From positions 1 through 5,101 of the forward strand of contig JAOUIM010000292.1 in NCBI GenBank assembly GCA_029884035.1: a stretch of 5,101 nt of DNA, given 5' to 3'. The position numbers and the translations under genes are program-made. The stretch's first letter is position 1, and the number at the start of each line of letters is the position of its first letter. The notes under the pieces were generated by a model. It was not told the DNA's origin. It made no database searches and saw only the letters and a list, made by a program, of their open reading frames with translations. The DNA is from Aquincola sp. GTDB taxonomy: Bacteria; Pseudomonadota; Gammaproteobacteria; Burkholderiales; Burkholderiaceae_C. Positions 1 to 4,856 of the stretch are shown piece by piece.

Positions 1-2
1 AC

Positions 3-908
3 GTCAAGAATGCGTCCAAGGCCAAGGGCATCGTGCCGGCCTGGTCCGGGACCAAGATGGCGCTGTCCGAGGCGATGACCGAGGCGATCGTCGATCTGCT
101 CGACGGCAGCGCGCAGGGCGATTTCCTCGAGCCCGAGATGCAGGCTGCACGGCCGATGCTCGCCGCGCAGGCGCGCCTGTCGCAACTGCCGCGCTCGGGC
201 GTGCTGGTGATCGAGCGCTACCGCTCGAGCGAGGGGCATCACCTGTTTCTCTATCCCTTCGGCGGCCGCAACGTGCACATCGGTCTGGCACAACTGCTGG
301 CGTGGCGCTTGGCGAAGGTGCAACCGAACACCTTCTCGCTGTCGATCAACGACTTCGGGCTCGAGCTGCTCGCGGCACAACCGGTCGAGACCGGCCTCCT
401 GCTCGACGGCACGGCCTTCACGACACGGTCCCTGCTGGCCGACGTCCTGGCAAGCCTGAACTCGGGCGAGCTGGCGCAGCGGCGCTTCCGCGAGATTGCG
501 CGCGTGGCGGGCCTGGTGTTCTCCGGCTACCCGGGCGCGCCGAAGAGCGCGCGCCAGTTGCAGGCTTCGTCGAGCCTGTTCTGGGAAGTCTTCCGCAAGT
601 ACGACCGCGGCAACCAGCTGCTCGGTCAGGCCGAGCGCGAGGTGCTGTCGCAGGAGCTCGAGATCGAGCGCCTGCGCTCGACGCTGCGGCGCATGTCCGC
701 GCAGCGCCCGGTGCTGGTCGACCTGCAGGTGCCCAGCCCGTTCGCGCTGCCGCTGATGGTCGAGCGCTTTCGTGAGGAACTGTCCACCGAGAAGCTCGCC
801 GACCGGCTCGCGCGCATCGTCGAGGCGGCCCAGGCCGTGCTCGATGACACACCTGCGGCACCCGTCGCGGTGCGCCGGCGCGCGCCTCGCAGGCGACAAT
901 CGGCGTGA
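3..908 (+). CDS. Lhr-type ligase-associated DEXH-box helicase, C-terminal part (5' end outside window)
   Basis: The frame is open from the left edge, so the 301 visible residues are the C-terminal part of a longer protein. The GTG at 33 is internal, because conserved sequence (PAWSGTKMALS) begins around it. What remains matches the region after the helicase core in Lhr-like superfamily 2 helicases of the 'ligase-associated DNA damage response' type. The family hallmarks are a PEM..ARPML..QARLSQLP segment, an EGHHLFLYPFGGR block and a FSLSINDFGLELL block. The helicase motifs (Walker A, DEXH) lie outside the window. Proteins of this family act on DNA and are often encoded beside an ATP-dependent ligase, an MBL-fold exonuclease and a phosphoesterase. 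None of those partners is visible here; the next gene is a secreted nuclease. The tail ends in an arginine-rich stretch (RRRAPRRRQ) that may be disordered or bind nucleic acid. Family assignment is from remembered family sequence, not a search. Confidence 0.85.
   Translation, partial: VKNASKAKGIVPAWSGTKMALSEAMTEAIVDLLDGSAQGDFLEPEMQAARPMLAAQARLSQLPRSGVLVIERYRSSEGHHLFLYPFGGRNVHIGLAQLLAWRLAKVQPNTFSLSINDFGLELLAAQPVETGLLLDGTAFTTRSLLADVLASLNSGELAQRRFREIARVAGLVFSGYPGAPKSARQLQASSSLFWEVFRKYDRGNQLLGQAEREVLSQELEIERLRSTLRRMSAQRPVLVDLQVPSPFALPLMVERFREELSTEKLADRLARIVEAAQAVLDDTPAAPVAVRRRAPRRRQSA
895..900 (+). promoter_or_regulatory. Possible -10 element (GACAAT) ahead of the nuclease gene
   Basis: GACAAT, followed by CGGC, occurs at the very end of the helicase gene. 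The same hexamer precedes the arginase and RIO kinase starts in this window. If used, transcription would begin near 907 and give the nuclease mRNA a leader of about 90 nt. No convincing -35 element is visible, so this is tentative. Otherwise the 90-bp gap between the helicase stop and the nuclease start shows nothing but the ribosome binding site. Confidence 0.25.
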
Positions 909-986
909 GTCGATGTGGGCGATGCCACCTGCTCCACGTCGGTCGAGCTGATGGTTCGGGTCGTGGATGGCCCGTGTGTCGTCCTC

Positions 987-993
987 GGGAGGG
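987..993 (+). promoter_or_regulatory. Ribosome binding site that fixes the nuclease start
   Basis: GGGAGGG lies 5 nt before the ATG at 999. It selects this start over the in-frame GTG at 915, which would add 28 residues ahead of an otherwise ordinary signal peptide. Confidence 0.8.
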
Positions 994-998
994 TTCAC

Positions 999-1592
999 AT
1001 GAGCAAGCGTTTCGCAGTCCTGTGGGTGATGGTGCTCGCGGCCGGGCTGGCGATGGCCGCGCCGAAGAAGCGGCCCCCGCCGCCGCCGCAGGAGATCACG
1101 GGCATGGTGAGCCGCGTCGTCGACGGCGACACGTTGTGGATCAAGCCGGGCGCCGACGACGCGCCGGTGGTGGTCCGCATCGAGGGCATCGACGCGCCGG
1201 AGAGCTGCCAGGCCGGCGGCAAGGAAGCGACCGCGGCACTGGCCGAGCTGGCGCTGAATCGCGCGGTGACGGTGCGGCCGGTGGCCATCGACGACTACGG
1301 CCGAAAGGTCGGCAAGGTGTTCGACGGCGAGCGCGACATCGGCGACCGCATGGTGCGCGATGGCCATGCGTGGAGCACGCGATACAAGTACGACCGCGGG
1401 CCCTACGTGGCCGAGGAGCGGATGGCAAAGGCGCTCAAGCGCGGCCTGCACGCGGAGGGCGGCGCGATCCAGCCTCGCGAATTCAGGCAGCGCAACGGTC
1501 CGTGCCCCATCGCAGGCGATGCTGCGGCGCGTCCCTCTTCCTCACTCGATCGAGCGGCAGTACCGACAGCCGTCGCCAACCTGCGCGGCTGA
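999..1592 (+). CDS. Secreted thermonuclease (staphylococcal nuclease-like, SNase domain)
   Basis: This 197-residue protein is a calcium-dependent phosphodiesterase of the SNase fold, expected to cleave DNA and RNA outside the cytoplasm. Residues 1-20 form a signal peptide: a basic start (MSKR), a hydrophobic core and an A-M-A cleavage site. A five-proline run follows at 26-30. The SNase domain spans about 33-163. The catalytic and metal-binding set is intact: D42 and D44 (DGDT), R60, D65 and E68 (RIEGIDAPE), and R102 (YGRK). These correspond to D19, D21, R35, D40, E43 and R87 of the S. aureus enzyme. The usual domain end is recognisable as IQPREFRQ, where other members often have PPWEWR. The final 32 residues look like low-complexity sequence without family similarity, so the C-terminus may be a read-through extension. 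The ATG at 999 is chosen for its ribosome binding site and signal peptide. The gene follows the helicase on the same strand after 90 bp, so co-transcription is possible. Confidence 0.92.
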   Translation: MSKRFAVLWVMVLAAGLAMAAPKKRPPPPPQEITGMVSRVVDGDTLWIKPGADDAPVVVRIEGIDAPESCQAGGKEATAALAELALNRAVTVRPVAIDDYGRKVGKVFDGERDIGDRMVRDGHAWSTRYKYDRGPYVAEERMAKALKRGLHAEGGAIQPREFRQRNGPCPIAGDAAARPSSSLDRAAVPTAVANLRG

Positions 1593-1600
1593 TCCGGCAC

Positions 1601-1621
1601 ACGCGAGGGCGAGCCTCGCGT
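1601..1621. terminator. Hairpin at convergent junction, possible bidirectional terminator
   Basis: ACGCGAGG (1601-1608) and CCTCGCGT (1614-1621) are perfectly complementary, with a 5-nt loop. The hairpin fills the 28-bp gap between the stop codons of the nuclease (+) and the membrane protein (-), and its last base touches the latter's stop codon. There is no T-run on either side, so it is not a classical intrinsic terminator. The position is what supports the call. Confidence 0.45.
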
Positions 1622-2046
1622 CAGTCCGCGGTGGAATCGGCGGGTGGTGCGCGAAGGATGGCGAGCCAGGCCGCGAACGCAACCCCGAGCAGGACGAGGA
1701 CGAGCAGGCCGCCGAACAGGCCTTCGAAGAAACGCAGGCGCACGCCCGCGACCGACGCGGCGTACCTCAGGAGCACCATCACGCCCGGTGTCATCGCGCC
1801 GGCGATGGCCGAGAACCCGAGTGCCACCCGTTGCGACACGGCAAGCCCGCGCCGCGCGGCGAATGCGAGCGTCAGTGCGAAGGGGACCGCGGCCAGCAGC
1901 GCCATCGGCACCGCGAGCGCGACGCCCCAGGACCATCCGCCCTTGCTTCCCGCCGTGTGCACCAGTTCGGCCCACAGCACCCAGGCCACCAGGGCCGTGA
2001 AGCACCCAAGGGTGTAGGCGAGGACGGCGGGGGCGCGGCGGGTCAC
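1621..2046 (-). CDS. Small four-helix integral membrane protein of unknown function
   Basis: I do not recognise the family. The 141-residue product has four hydrophobic segments, at about 7-29, 40-62, 73-98 and 108-131. They are separated by short polar loops containing arginines (AARRG near 64-67, VRLR near 102-105), which suggests an inner-membrane protein with both ends on the same side. There is no cleavable signal peptide and no obvious catalytic motif. The reading frame is open much further upstream (to 3042), but that part is only the shadow of the arginase gene. The GTG at 2044-2046 is the sensible start because it overlaps the arginase stop as GTGA, a typical translational-coupling arrangement. 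This implies co-transcription with the arginase. A role in arginine or ornithine transport cannot be claimed: the protein is small and shows no transporter signature. Confidence 0.8.
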   Translation of the reverse strand: MTRRAPAVLAYTLGCFTALVAWVLWAELVHTAGSKGGWSWGVALAVPMALLAAVPFALTLAFAARRGLAVSQRVALGFSAIAGAMTPGVMVLLRYAASVAGVRLRFFEGLFGGLLVLVLLGVAFAAWLAILRAPPADSTAD

Positions 2047-2957
2047 TTGCGCATCAGCGTGGACTTGCCGAACAGGCTCTCGATCAGGTCGACCGCGAGC
2101 TGCGCCGTCTTGTTGCGCACGTCCAGCGCGGGGTTGAGCTCCATCACGTCGAGCGACGCCAGCCGCCCTGTGTCGGCGATCATCTCCATGCACAGCTGTG
2201 CTTCGCGGTAGGTCGGCCCACCGGGGATCGTGGTGGCCACGCCTGGCGCGATGTCGGGATCGAGGAAGTCGACGTCGAAGCTCACGTGCAGGTGCGTGTT
2301 TGCGTCGAGTGTCGCCAGCGCGAGTTCCATCGTGTGGCGCATGCCCATCTCGTCGATGTAGCGCATGTCGAACACCTCGAGGTCCTGCTCGTGCACGAGG
2401 CGCTTCTCGCCCGCATCGACGCTGCGGATGCCGATCTGGCGCACGACCTTGGGGTTGATCGCCGGCACCGTGCCGCCGATCTCGATCAACTCCTTCGGCC
2501 CCAGGCCGCACAGGCAGGCCACCGGCATGCCGTGCACGTTGCCGCTGGGTGTGAGCACATTGGTGTTGAAGTCGGCATGGGCATCGAGCCACAGCACGCG
2601 CAGCTTCTTGTTGTTCTCGCGGCAGTGCCGCGCCACCGCGCTGATGCTGCCGATCGCCAGGCAATGGTCGCCGCCGAGCAGGATCGGCAGGCGCCGCAAC
2701 GCCAGTTCGGCGTGGACCGCGTCGTGCACCGCGCGGCCCCACTGCGCCACCTCCTTCAGGTGGCGGTAGCCGTCGATCGGGGGCGTCCAGGGGTTGGCCG
2801 GTCCGACCAGGTTGCCGCGGTCGATCACCGACAGGCCGTGGCTCTCGAGGATCGGCACGATGTTGGCCACGCGCAGCGCCTCGGGCCCCATGCTCGCGCC
2901 GCGGGTGCCGGCGCCGATGTCGGTCGGCGCGCCGATGAGGGAGATCTGGCGGTTCAT
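2043..2957 (-). CDS. rocF: Arginase (L-arginine to L-ornithine and urea)
   Basis: This 304-residue protein has the normal length for arginase, a cytoplasmic manganese enzyme that hydrolyses arginine to ornithine and urea. The N-terminal IGAPTDIGAGTRGASMGPEALR is the family's first strand and loop. The two-manganese site is complete: H98 (GGDHCLAIG), D125, H127 and D129 (DAHADFN), and D228 and D230 (SFDVDFLDPDIAPG). The arginine-specific features are also present: N131 and S138 in the substrate loop (NT..LTPSGN), H142 (VHGMP), and E273 in LDVMELNP. These favour arginase over agmatinase or formimidoylglutamase. The ATG at 2957 has no Shine-Dalgarno sequence. A GACAAT element sits 8 nt upstream, so the mRNA may be leaderless. 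The next gene, encoding a membrane protein, starts inside the stop codon and is probably coupled. No arginine-catabolic partner such as ornithine aminotransferase lies in the window. Confidence 0.95.
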   Translation of the reverse strand: MNRQISLIGAPTDIGAGTRGASMGPEALRVANIVPILESHGLSVIDRGNLVGPANPWTPPIDGYRHLKEVAQWGRAVHDAVHAELALRRLPILLGGDHCLAIGSISAVARHCRENNKKLRVLWLDAHADFNTNVLTPSGNVHGMPVACLCGLGPKELIEIGGTVPAINPKVVRQIGIRSVDAGEKRLVHEQDLEVFDMRYIDEMGMRHTMELALATLDANTHLHVSFDVDFLDPDIAPGVATTIPGGPTYREAQLCMEMIADTGRLASLDVMELNPALDVRNKTAQLAVDLIESLFGKSTLMRK

Positions 2958-2965
2958 GGAGCGCG

Positions 2966-2971
2966 ATTGTC
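2966..2971 (-). promoter_or_regulatory. rocF: GACAAT -10-like element immediately before arginase start
   Basis: On the minus strand GACAAT is followed by 8 nt (CGCGCTCC) and then the ATG. It matches the sigma-70 -10 consensus TATAAT at four of six positions and would place the transcription start at or within a base or two of the start codon. No -35 match is seen 16-18 nt upstream, where the sequence is GC-rich. No ribosome binding site exists. The same element precedes the RIO kinase gene. Confidence 0.45.
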
Positions 2972-3048
2972 CAACGGATGGGCGATCGCGCCGGCGGCGC
3001 GCCGGCTCGGCCTGTCTTGCGGGCCGGGGCGCGGGTCGTCATGCGGTA

Positions 3049-3083
3049 CGGCAGATGGCCCGCGATCAGCGGGCCATCTGCCG
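3049..3083 (-). terminator. Perfect 15-bp hairpin downstream of the RIO kinase gene
   Basis: CGGCAGATGGCCCGC (3049-3063) is exactly complementary to 3069-3083, with a 5-nt loop (GATCA). It lies 38 nt past the kinase stop codon and about 90 nt before the arginase start, both on the minus strand, so a transcription terminator or mRNA 3'-end stabiliser for the kinase is the best reading. There is no T-run after the stem on either strand. A REP-like or other palindromic repeat is the alternative. The rest of the 163-bp intergenic stretch (2958-3120) holds no gene that I can see. Confidence 0.6.
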
Positions 3084-3120
3084 GCTGTGGTGCACGACGG
3101 GGGCCAGCGTCGGGTCAGGA

Positions 3121-3969
3121 TCAGGGCGAGCTGCTCATGCGCAGGCGCCGTGCGGCCTCCTCGGCGCGCGCATCGTCGATCTCGCGCATCACCGCCTGCA
3201 GGTCGGCCGGGCGGTGGTCGCGCTCGTGGCGGCCGGTGAGCGCGCTGTCCACGCGCAGCAGGCCGCGCCCGTACAGCGCCCAGATCTCGGGCCCGTACTC
3301 GGTGGCGAGCAGCTCGGGTGCTGCGCGGCCGAAGAAGTCGCGCAGGTTGTCGACGTCGCGCAGCAGCATGCGCGCGGCGTGGTTGTTGCCGGCCGCGTCC
3401 ACCGCCTGCGGCAGGTCGATGATCACGGGGCCGTCGGCCGCCAGCAGGACGTTGAACTCCGACAGGTCGCCGTGCACGACTCCCGCGCACAGCATGCGCA
3501 CCACCTCCTGCAGCAGCGTGGCATGGTGCGCGCGCGCGTCGTCGGGCGTGAAGGCCACGTCGTTCAGGCGCGGCGCGGCGTCGCCCTGCGCATCCGTGAC
3601 GAGCTCCATCAGCAGCACGCCGTCGTGGAAGTTGAACGGGCGCGGCACGCGCACGCCCGCCGCCGCGAGGCGGTACAGCGCATCGACCTCCGCGCTGCGC
3701 CACGCCGCCTCCTGCGACGCGCGGCCGAAGCGCGTGCCCTTGGCCATCGCACGCGCCTGGCGCGAGTTCTTGACCTTGCGGTTCTCGGTGTAGTCCACCG
3801 CCTGGCGGAAGCTGCGGTGCTGCGCGTCCTTGTAGACCTTGGCGCAGCGCGTCTCGTCGCCGCAGCGCACCACGTAGACCGTGGCTTCCTTGCCGCTCAT
3901 CAGCTGGCGCGACACGCTGTCGATGAAGCCTTCGTCCTGCAGGGACTGGAGGCGGGCGGGGGTCTTCAT
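3121..3969 (-). CDS. RIO1-family serine protein kinase / ATPase
   Basis: The 282-residue product is a bacterial member of the RIO kinase group, like the stand-alone Pseudomonas protein. The ATP-binding loop is SGKEATVY (25-32), with the ATP-anchoring lysine at K44 (CAKVYK). The catalytic loop is VHGDLSEFNVL (165-175), with D168 as catalytic base and N173 as metal ligand. The metal-binding IIDLPQAVD (183-191) carries D185. The DLSEFN and IDxxQ motifs are RIO hallmarks. Archaeal and eukaryotic RIO1 work in small-subunit ribosome maturation, whereas the bacterial substrates are largely unknown. Two ATGs are possible, at 3969 and 3993. I choose 3969 because the family typically begins MKTP.RLQ and because GACAAT lies 7 nt upstream. 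The longer form would add only MPPTTIPP. There is no Shine-Dalgarno for either. The gene diverges from the toxin-antitoxin operon across a 73-bp gap that contains the 25-bp palindrome. Confidence 0.9.
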   Translation of the reverse strand: MKTPARLQSLQDEGFIDSVSRQLMSGKEATVYVVRCGDETRCAKVYKDAQHRSFRQAVDYTENRKVKNSRQARAMAKGTRFGRASQEAAWRSAEVDALYRLAAAGVRVPRPFNFHDGVLLMELVTDAQGDAAPRLNDVAFTPDDARAHHATLLQEVVRMLCAGVVHGDLSEFNVLLAADGPVIIDLPQAVDAAGNNHAARMLLRDVDNLRDFFGRAAPELLATEYGPEIWALYGRGLLRVDSALTGRHERDHRPADLQAVMREIDDARAEEAARRLRMSSSP

Positions 3970-3976
3970 TGGGGGG

Positions 3977-3982
3977 ATTGTC
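3977..3982 (-). promoter_or_regulatory. GACAAT -10-like element before the RIO kinase start
   Basis: On the minus strand GACAAT is followed by seven bases (CCCCCCA) and then the ATG at 3969. As for the arginase, this predicts a transcript beginning at or beside the start codon. A -35 element at normal spacing would fall around 4000-4005, inside the 25-bp palindrome, so any protein bound there would be expected to block RNA polymerase. Confidence 0.45.
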
Positions 3983-4004
3983 GTTGGCGGCATTGGTGTA
4001 TAGC
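3978..4004 (+). promoter_or_regulatory. Tentative promoter of the toxin-antitoxin operon
   Basis: TTGTCG (3978-3983) and TATAGC (3999-4004) match the -35 and -10 consensus at four of six positions each, with a short 15-bp spacer. The -10 element would lie in the left arm of the palindrome, the usual layout for an autoregulated toxin-antitoxin operon. A second option is TATACA at 4014-4019 in the right arm. The sequence does not decide between them. Confidence 0.35.
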
Positions 4005-4020
4005 ACTAAGTGCTATACAC
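3996..4020. promoter_or_regulatory. 25-bp perfect palindrome, probable antitoxin operator
   Basis: GTGTATAGCACT (3996-4007) and AGTGCTATACAC (4009-4020) are exact reverse complements around a single central A. It is AT-richer than its surroundings and ends 22 bp before the toxin ATG. Such palindromes over the promoter are what XRE-type antitoxins bind as dimers to repress their own operon. It also lies 26 bp upstream of the divergent RIO kinase start, so one site could control both directions. Binding by the antitoxin encoded at 4410 is inferred from position and symmetry only. Confidence 0.8.
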
Positions 4021-4042
4021 TGAGCCCGGAGTCAATGAAGGC

Positions 4043-4423
4043 ATGGCGATCTACACGACCCGATGGTTCGACCGTTGGGCGCGCAAGCAAGGGCTGACCA
4101 CGCCGAGCCTCTGCGCCGCAGTCCGCGAAATGACCGAAGGCTTGTATGACGCCGACCTCGGCGGTGGTCTGTTCAAGAAGCGGATCGCGCGCGCAGGTCA
4201 GGGAAAGAGCGGCGGCTTCAGAACGCTGGTCGCCACCAACAAAGGCAACCGCTGGGTGTTCGTGTTCGGTTTCCCGAAGAACGAGCGCAGCAACATCGAC
4301 AAGGACGAGACCGAGGCTTTGAAGAAGTTGGCAGCGCACCTGCTGTCATTGACGGCGCAGGCGCTCGATACGGCACAACGTGCCGGTGAACTGATGGAGG
4401 TGGATTGCGATGAGGAAGACTAG
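4043..4423 (+). CDS. RelE/HigB-type toxin of a type II toxin-antitoxin pair
   Basis: This 126-residue protein belongs to the RelE-like family usually annotated as 'type II toxin-antitoxin system RelE/ParE family toxin' (COG4737-like). Conserved blocks are the N-terminal TRWFDRWARKQGLT (6-19), AVREM..GL.DADLGGGLFKKR (26-47), ARAGQGKSGGFRTLVA (49-64) and FVFGFPKNERSNID (73-86). Relatives are mRNA interferases that cut translated mRNA on the ribosome. I infer that activity here; basic residues suitable for RNA binding are present (K45, K46, R47, R49, K55, R60). The acidic tail EVDCDEED (119-126) is encoded over the antitoxin's ribosome binding site. An upstream GTG at 4010 is in frame but lies inside the operator, so the ATG at 4043 is chosen; a weak GGAG sits 11 nt upstream. 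The toxin-first order is that of higBA-like operons. Base composition is less GC-rich than the flanking genes, which fits acquired DNA. Confidence 0.9.
   Translation: MAIYTTRWFDRWARKQGLTTPSLCAAVREMTEGLYDADLGGGLFKKRIARAGQGKSGGFRTLVATNKGNRWVFVFGFPKNERSNIDKDETEALKKLAAHLLSLTAQALDTAQRAGELMEVDCDEED
4396..4400 (+). promoter_or_regulatory. Ribosome binding site of the antitoxin, inside the toxin gene
   Basis: GGAGG lies 9 nt before the antitoxin ATG at 4410. It is much stronger than the site of the toxin, which would favour more antitoxin than toxin from the shared mRNA. Confidence 0.7.
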
Positions 4424-4724
4424 ATCACCGATTCTCGACGCCGTTCACGAGACGGCCAAGGGGCTGCACAAGGCGGGCGTGATGGATCAGGTCACGCTGC
4501 GTGAGTTCGACCGTCTGTGCCTGCCGCCGGTCGAGCCGCTGGAGCCCGAGCAGATCAAGCGCATCCGCGAATCCTCGCGGGTCAGTCAGGCGGTCTTTGC
4601 CCGCCTGCTCAACACCAGCCTGTCCACGGTGCAGAAGTGGGAGATCGGTCAGAAGAAGCCGACCGGGACTGCCCTCAAGCTGCTGCATCTGGTGCAAAAG
4701 CGCGGGCTTGATGTGGTTGCGTGA
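4410..4724 (+). CDS. XRE-family antitoxin (HigA/NadS-like) of the toxin-antitoxin pair
   Basis: The product has 104 residues. An N-terminal region (1-40, SPILDAVHETAKGLHKAGVMD) probably contacts the toxin. A lambda-repressor-type helix-turn-helix follows at about 46-100. The turn and recognition helix are clear in SQAVFARLLNTSLSTVQKWE (59-78), followed by G80 and the KKPTG.ALKLL segment typical of this YiaG/NadS-like group (COG2944-like). Its expected roles are to neutralise the toxin encoded just upstream and, as a dimer, to repress the operon, most plausibly at the palindrome 3996-4020. The start codon overlaps the last 14 nt of the toxin gene, so translation is coupled. Its stop overlaps the GTG of the zinc-ribbon ORF as GTGA. 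The zinc-ribbon frame is the -1 frame relative to this gene. Confidence 0.9.
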   Translation: MRKTRSPILDAVHETAKGLHKAGVMDQVTLREFDRLCLPPVEPLEPEQIKRIRESSRVSQAVFARLLNTSLSTVQKWEIGQKKPTGTALKLLHLVQKRGLDVVA

Positions 4725-4825
4725 TCGAGAGTCTCGTCAGAAATCAAAGTTGCCCGAGTTGTGCAGAGAACATTAAGCTCGCTGCGCTGGTGTGCCGATA
4801 CTGCGGGCACAAGTTTTCAGGCTAG
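4721..4825 (+). CDS. 34-residue zinc-ribbon microprotein coupled to the antitoxin gene
   Basis: This short ORF runs from a GTG that overlaps the antitoxin stop (GTGA) to a TAG at 4823. The peptide carries CPSC at 11-14 and CRYCGHKF at 25-32, with ten residues between the two cysteine pairs. C11, C14, C25 and C28 are the four expected zinc ligands of a UPF0547-type zinc ribbon, a small domain often found at protein C-termini. Such a complete ligand pattern is very unlikely by chance, so I regard the coding sequence as real or as a recent remnant. No Shine-Dalgarno precedes the GTG, so expression would need termination and re-initiation after the antitoxin, or a -1 frameshift that fuses it to the antitoxin C-terminus. 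It may also be the decayed end of a former zinc-ribbon protein. Its composition is noticeably less GC-rich than the neighbouring genes. Function unknown. Confidence 0.6.
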   Translation: MIESLVRNQSCPSCAENIKLAALVCRYCGHKFSG

Positions 4826-4856
4826 TTGCCTTGAATTGGGGTGCCCGGCCCCCTTG

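Noticed and set aside
905..2211. Long + strand frames (905-2017, 1360-2211) overlapping the nuclease and running into the membrane protein gene
   Set aside because: Their products are arginine- and glycine-rich with no family character, and they shadow well-supported genes in a high-GC region.
2990..3006. GCCGGC-N5-GCCGGC symmetrical repeat upstream of arginase
   Set aside because: It is short, and such motifs arise readily by chance at this GC content.
1621..3042. 473-residue minus-strand reading of the membrane protein frame
   Set aside because: Everything upstream of 2046 is an out-of-frame shadow of arginase. Only the last 141 residues are hydrophobic and gene-like.
2954..4006. 350-residue minus-strand frame over the RIO kinase
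   Set aside because: It is a low-complexity shadow (R/A/P/G-rich) of the kinase gene in another frame.
2286..4023. Long + strand frames antisense to arginase and RIO kinase (2286-3239, 2794-4023)
   Set aside because: The alanine/arginine/histidine/valine-rich products are typical complements of GC-rich genes, and the opposite strand carries complete enzyme motifs.
4010..4042. GTG at 4010 as the toxin start
   Set aside because: It lies inside the palindromic operator and adds residues not seen in the family; the ATG at 4043 begins the conserved region.
4712..4724. Programmed -1 frameshift fusing antitoxin and zinc ribbon as a firm call
   Set aside because: The frames would allow it, but no slippery heptamer or downstream stem is visible, so it remains only an option under the micro-ORF.
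4838..4853. GGGG...CCCC pairing between the zinc-ribbon ORF and the helicase as a terminator
   Set aside because: A four-base stem with no T-run is too weak to support.
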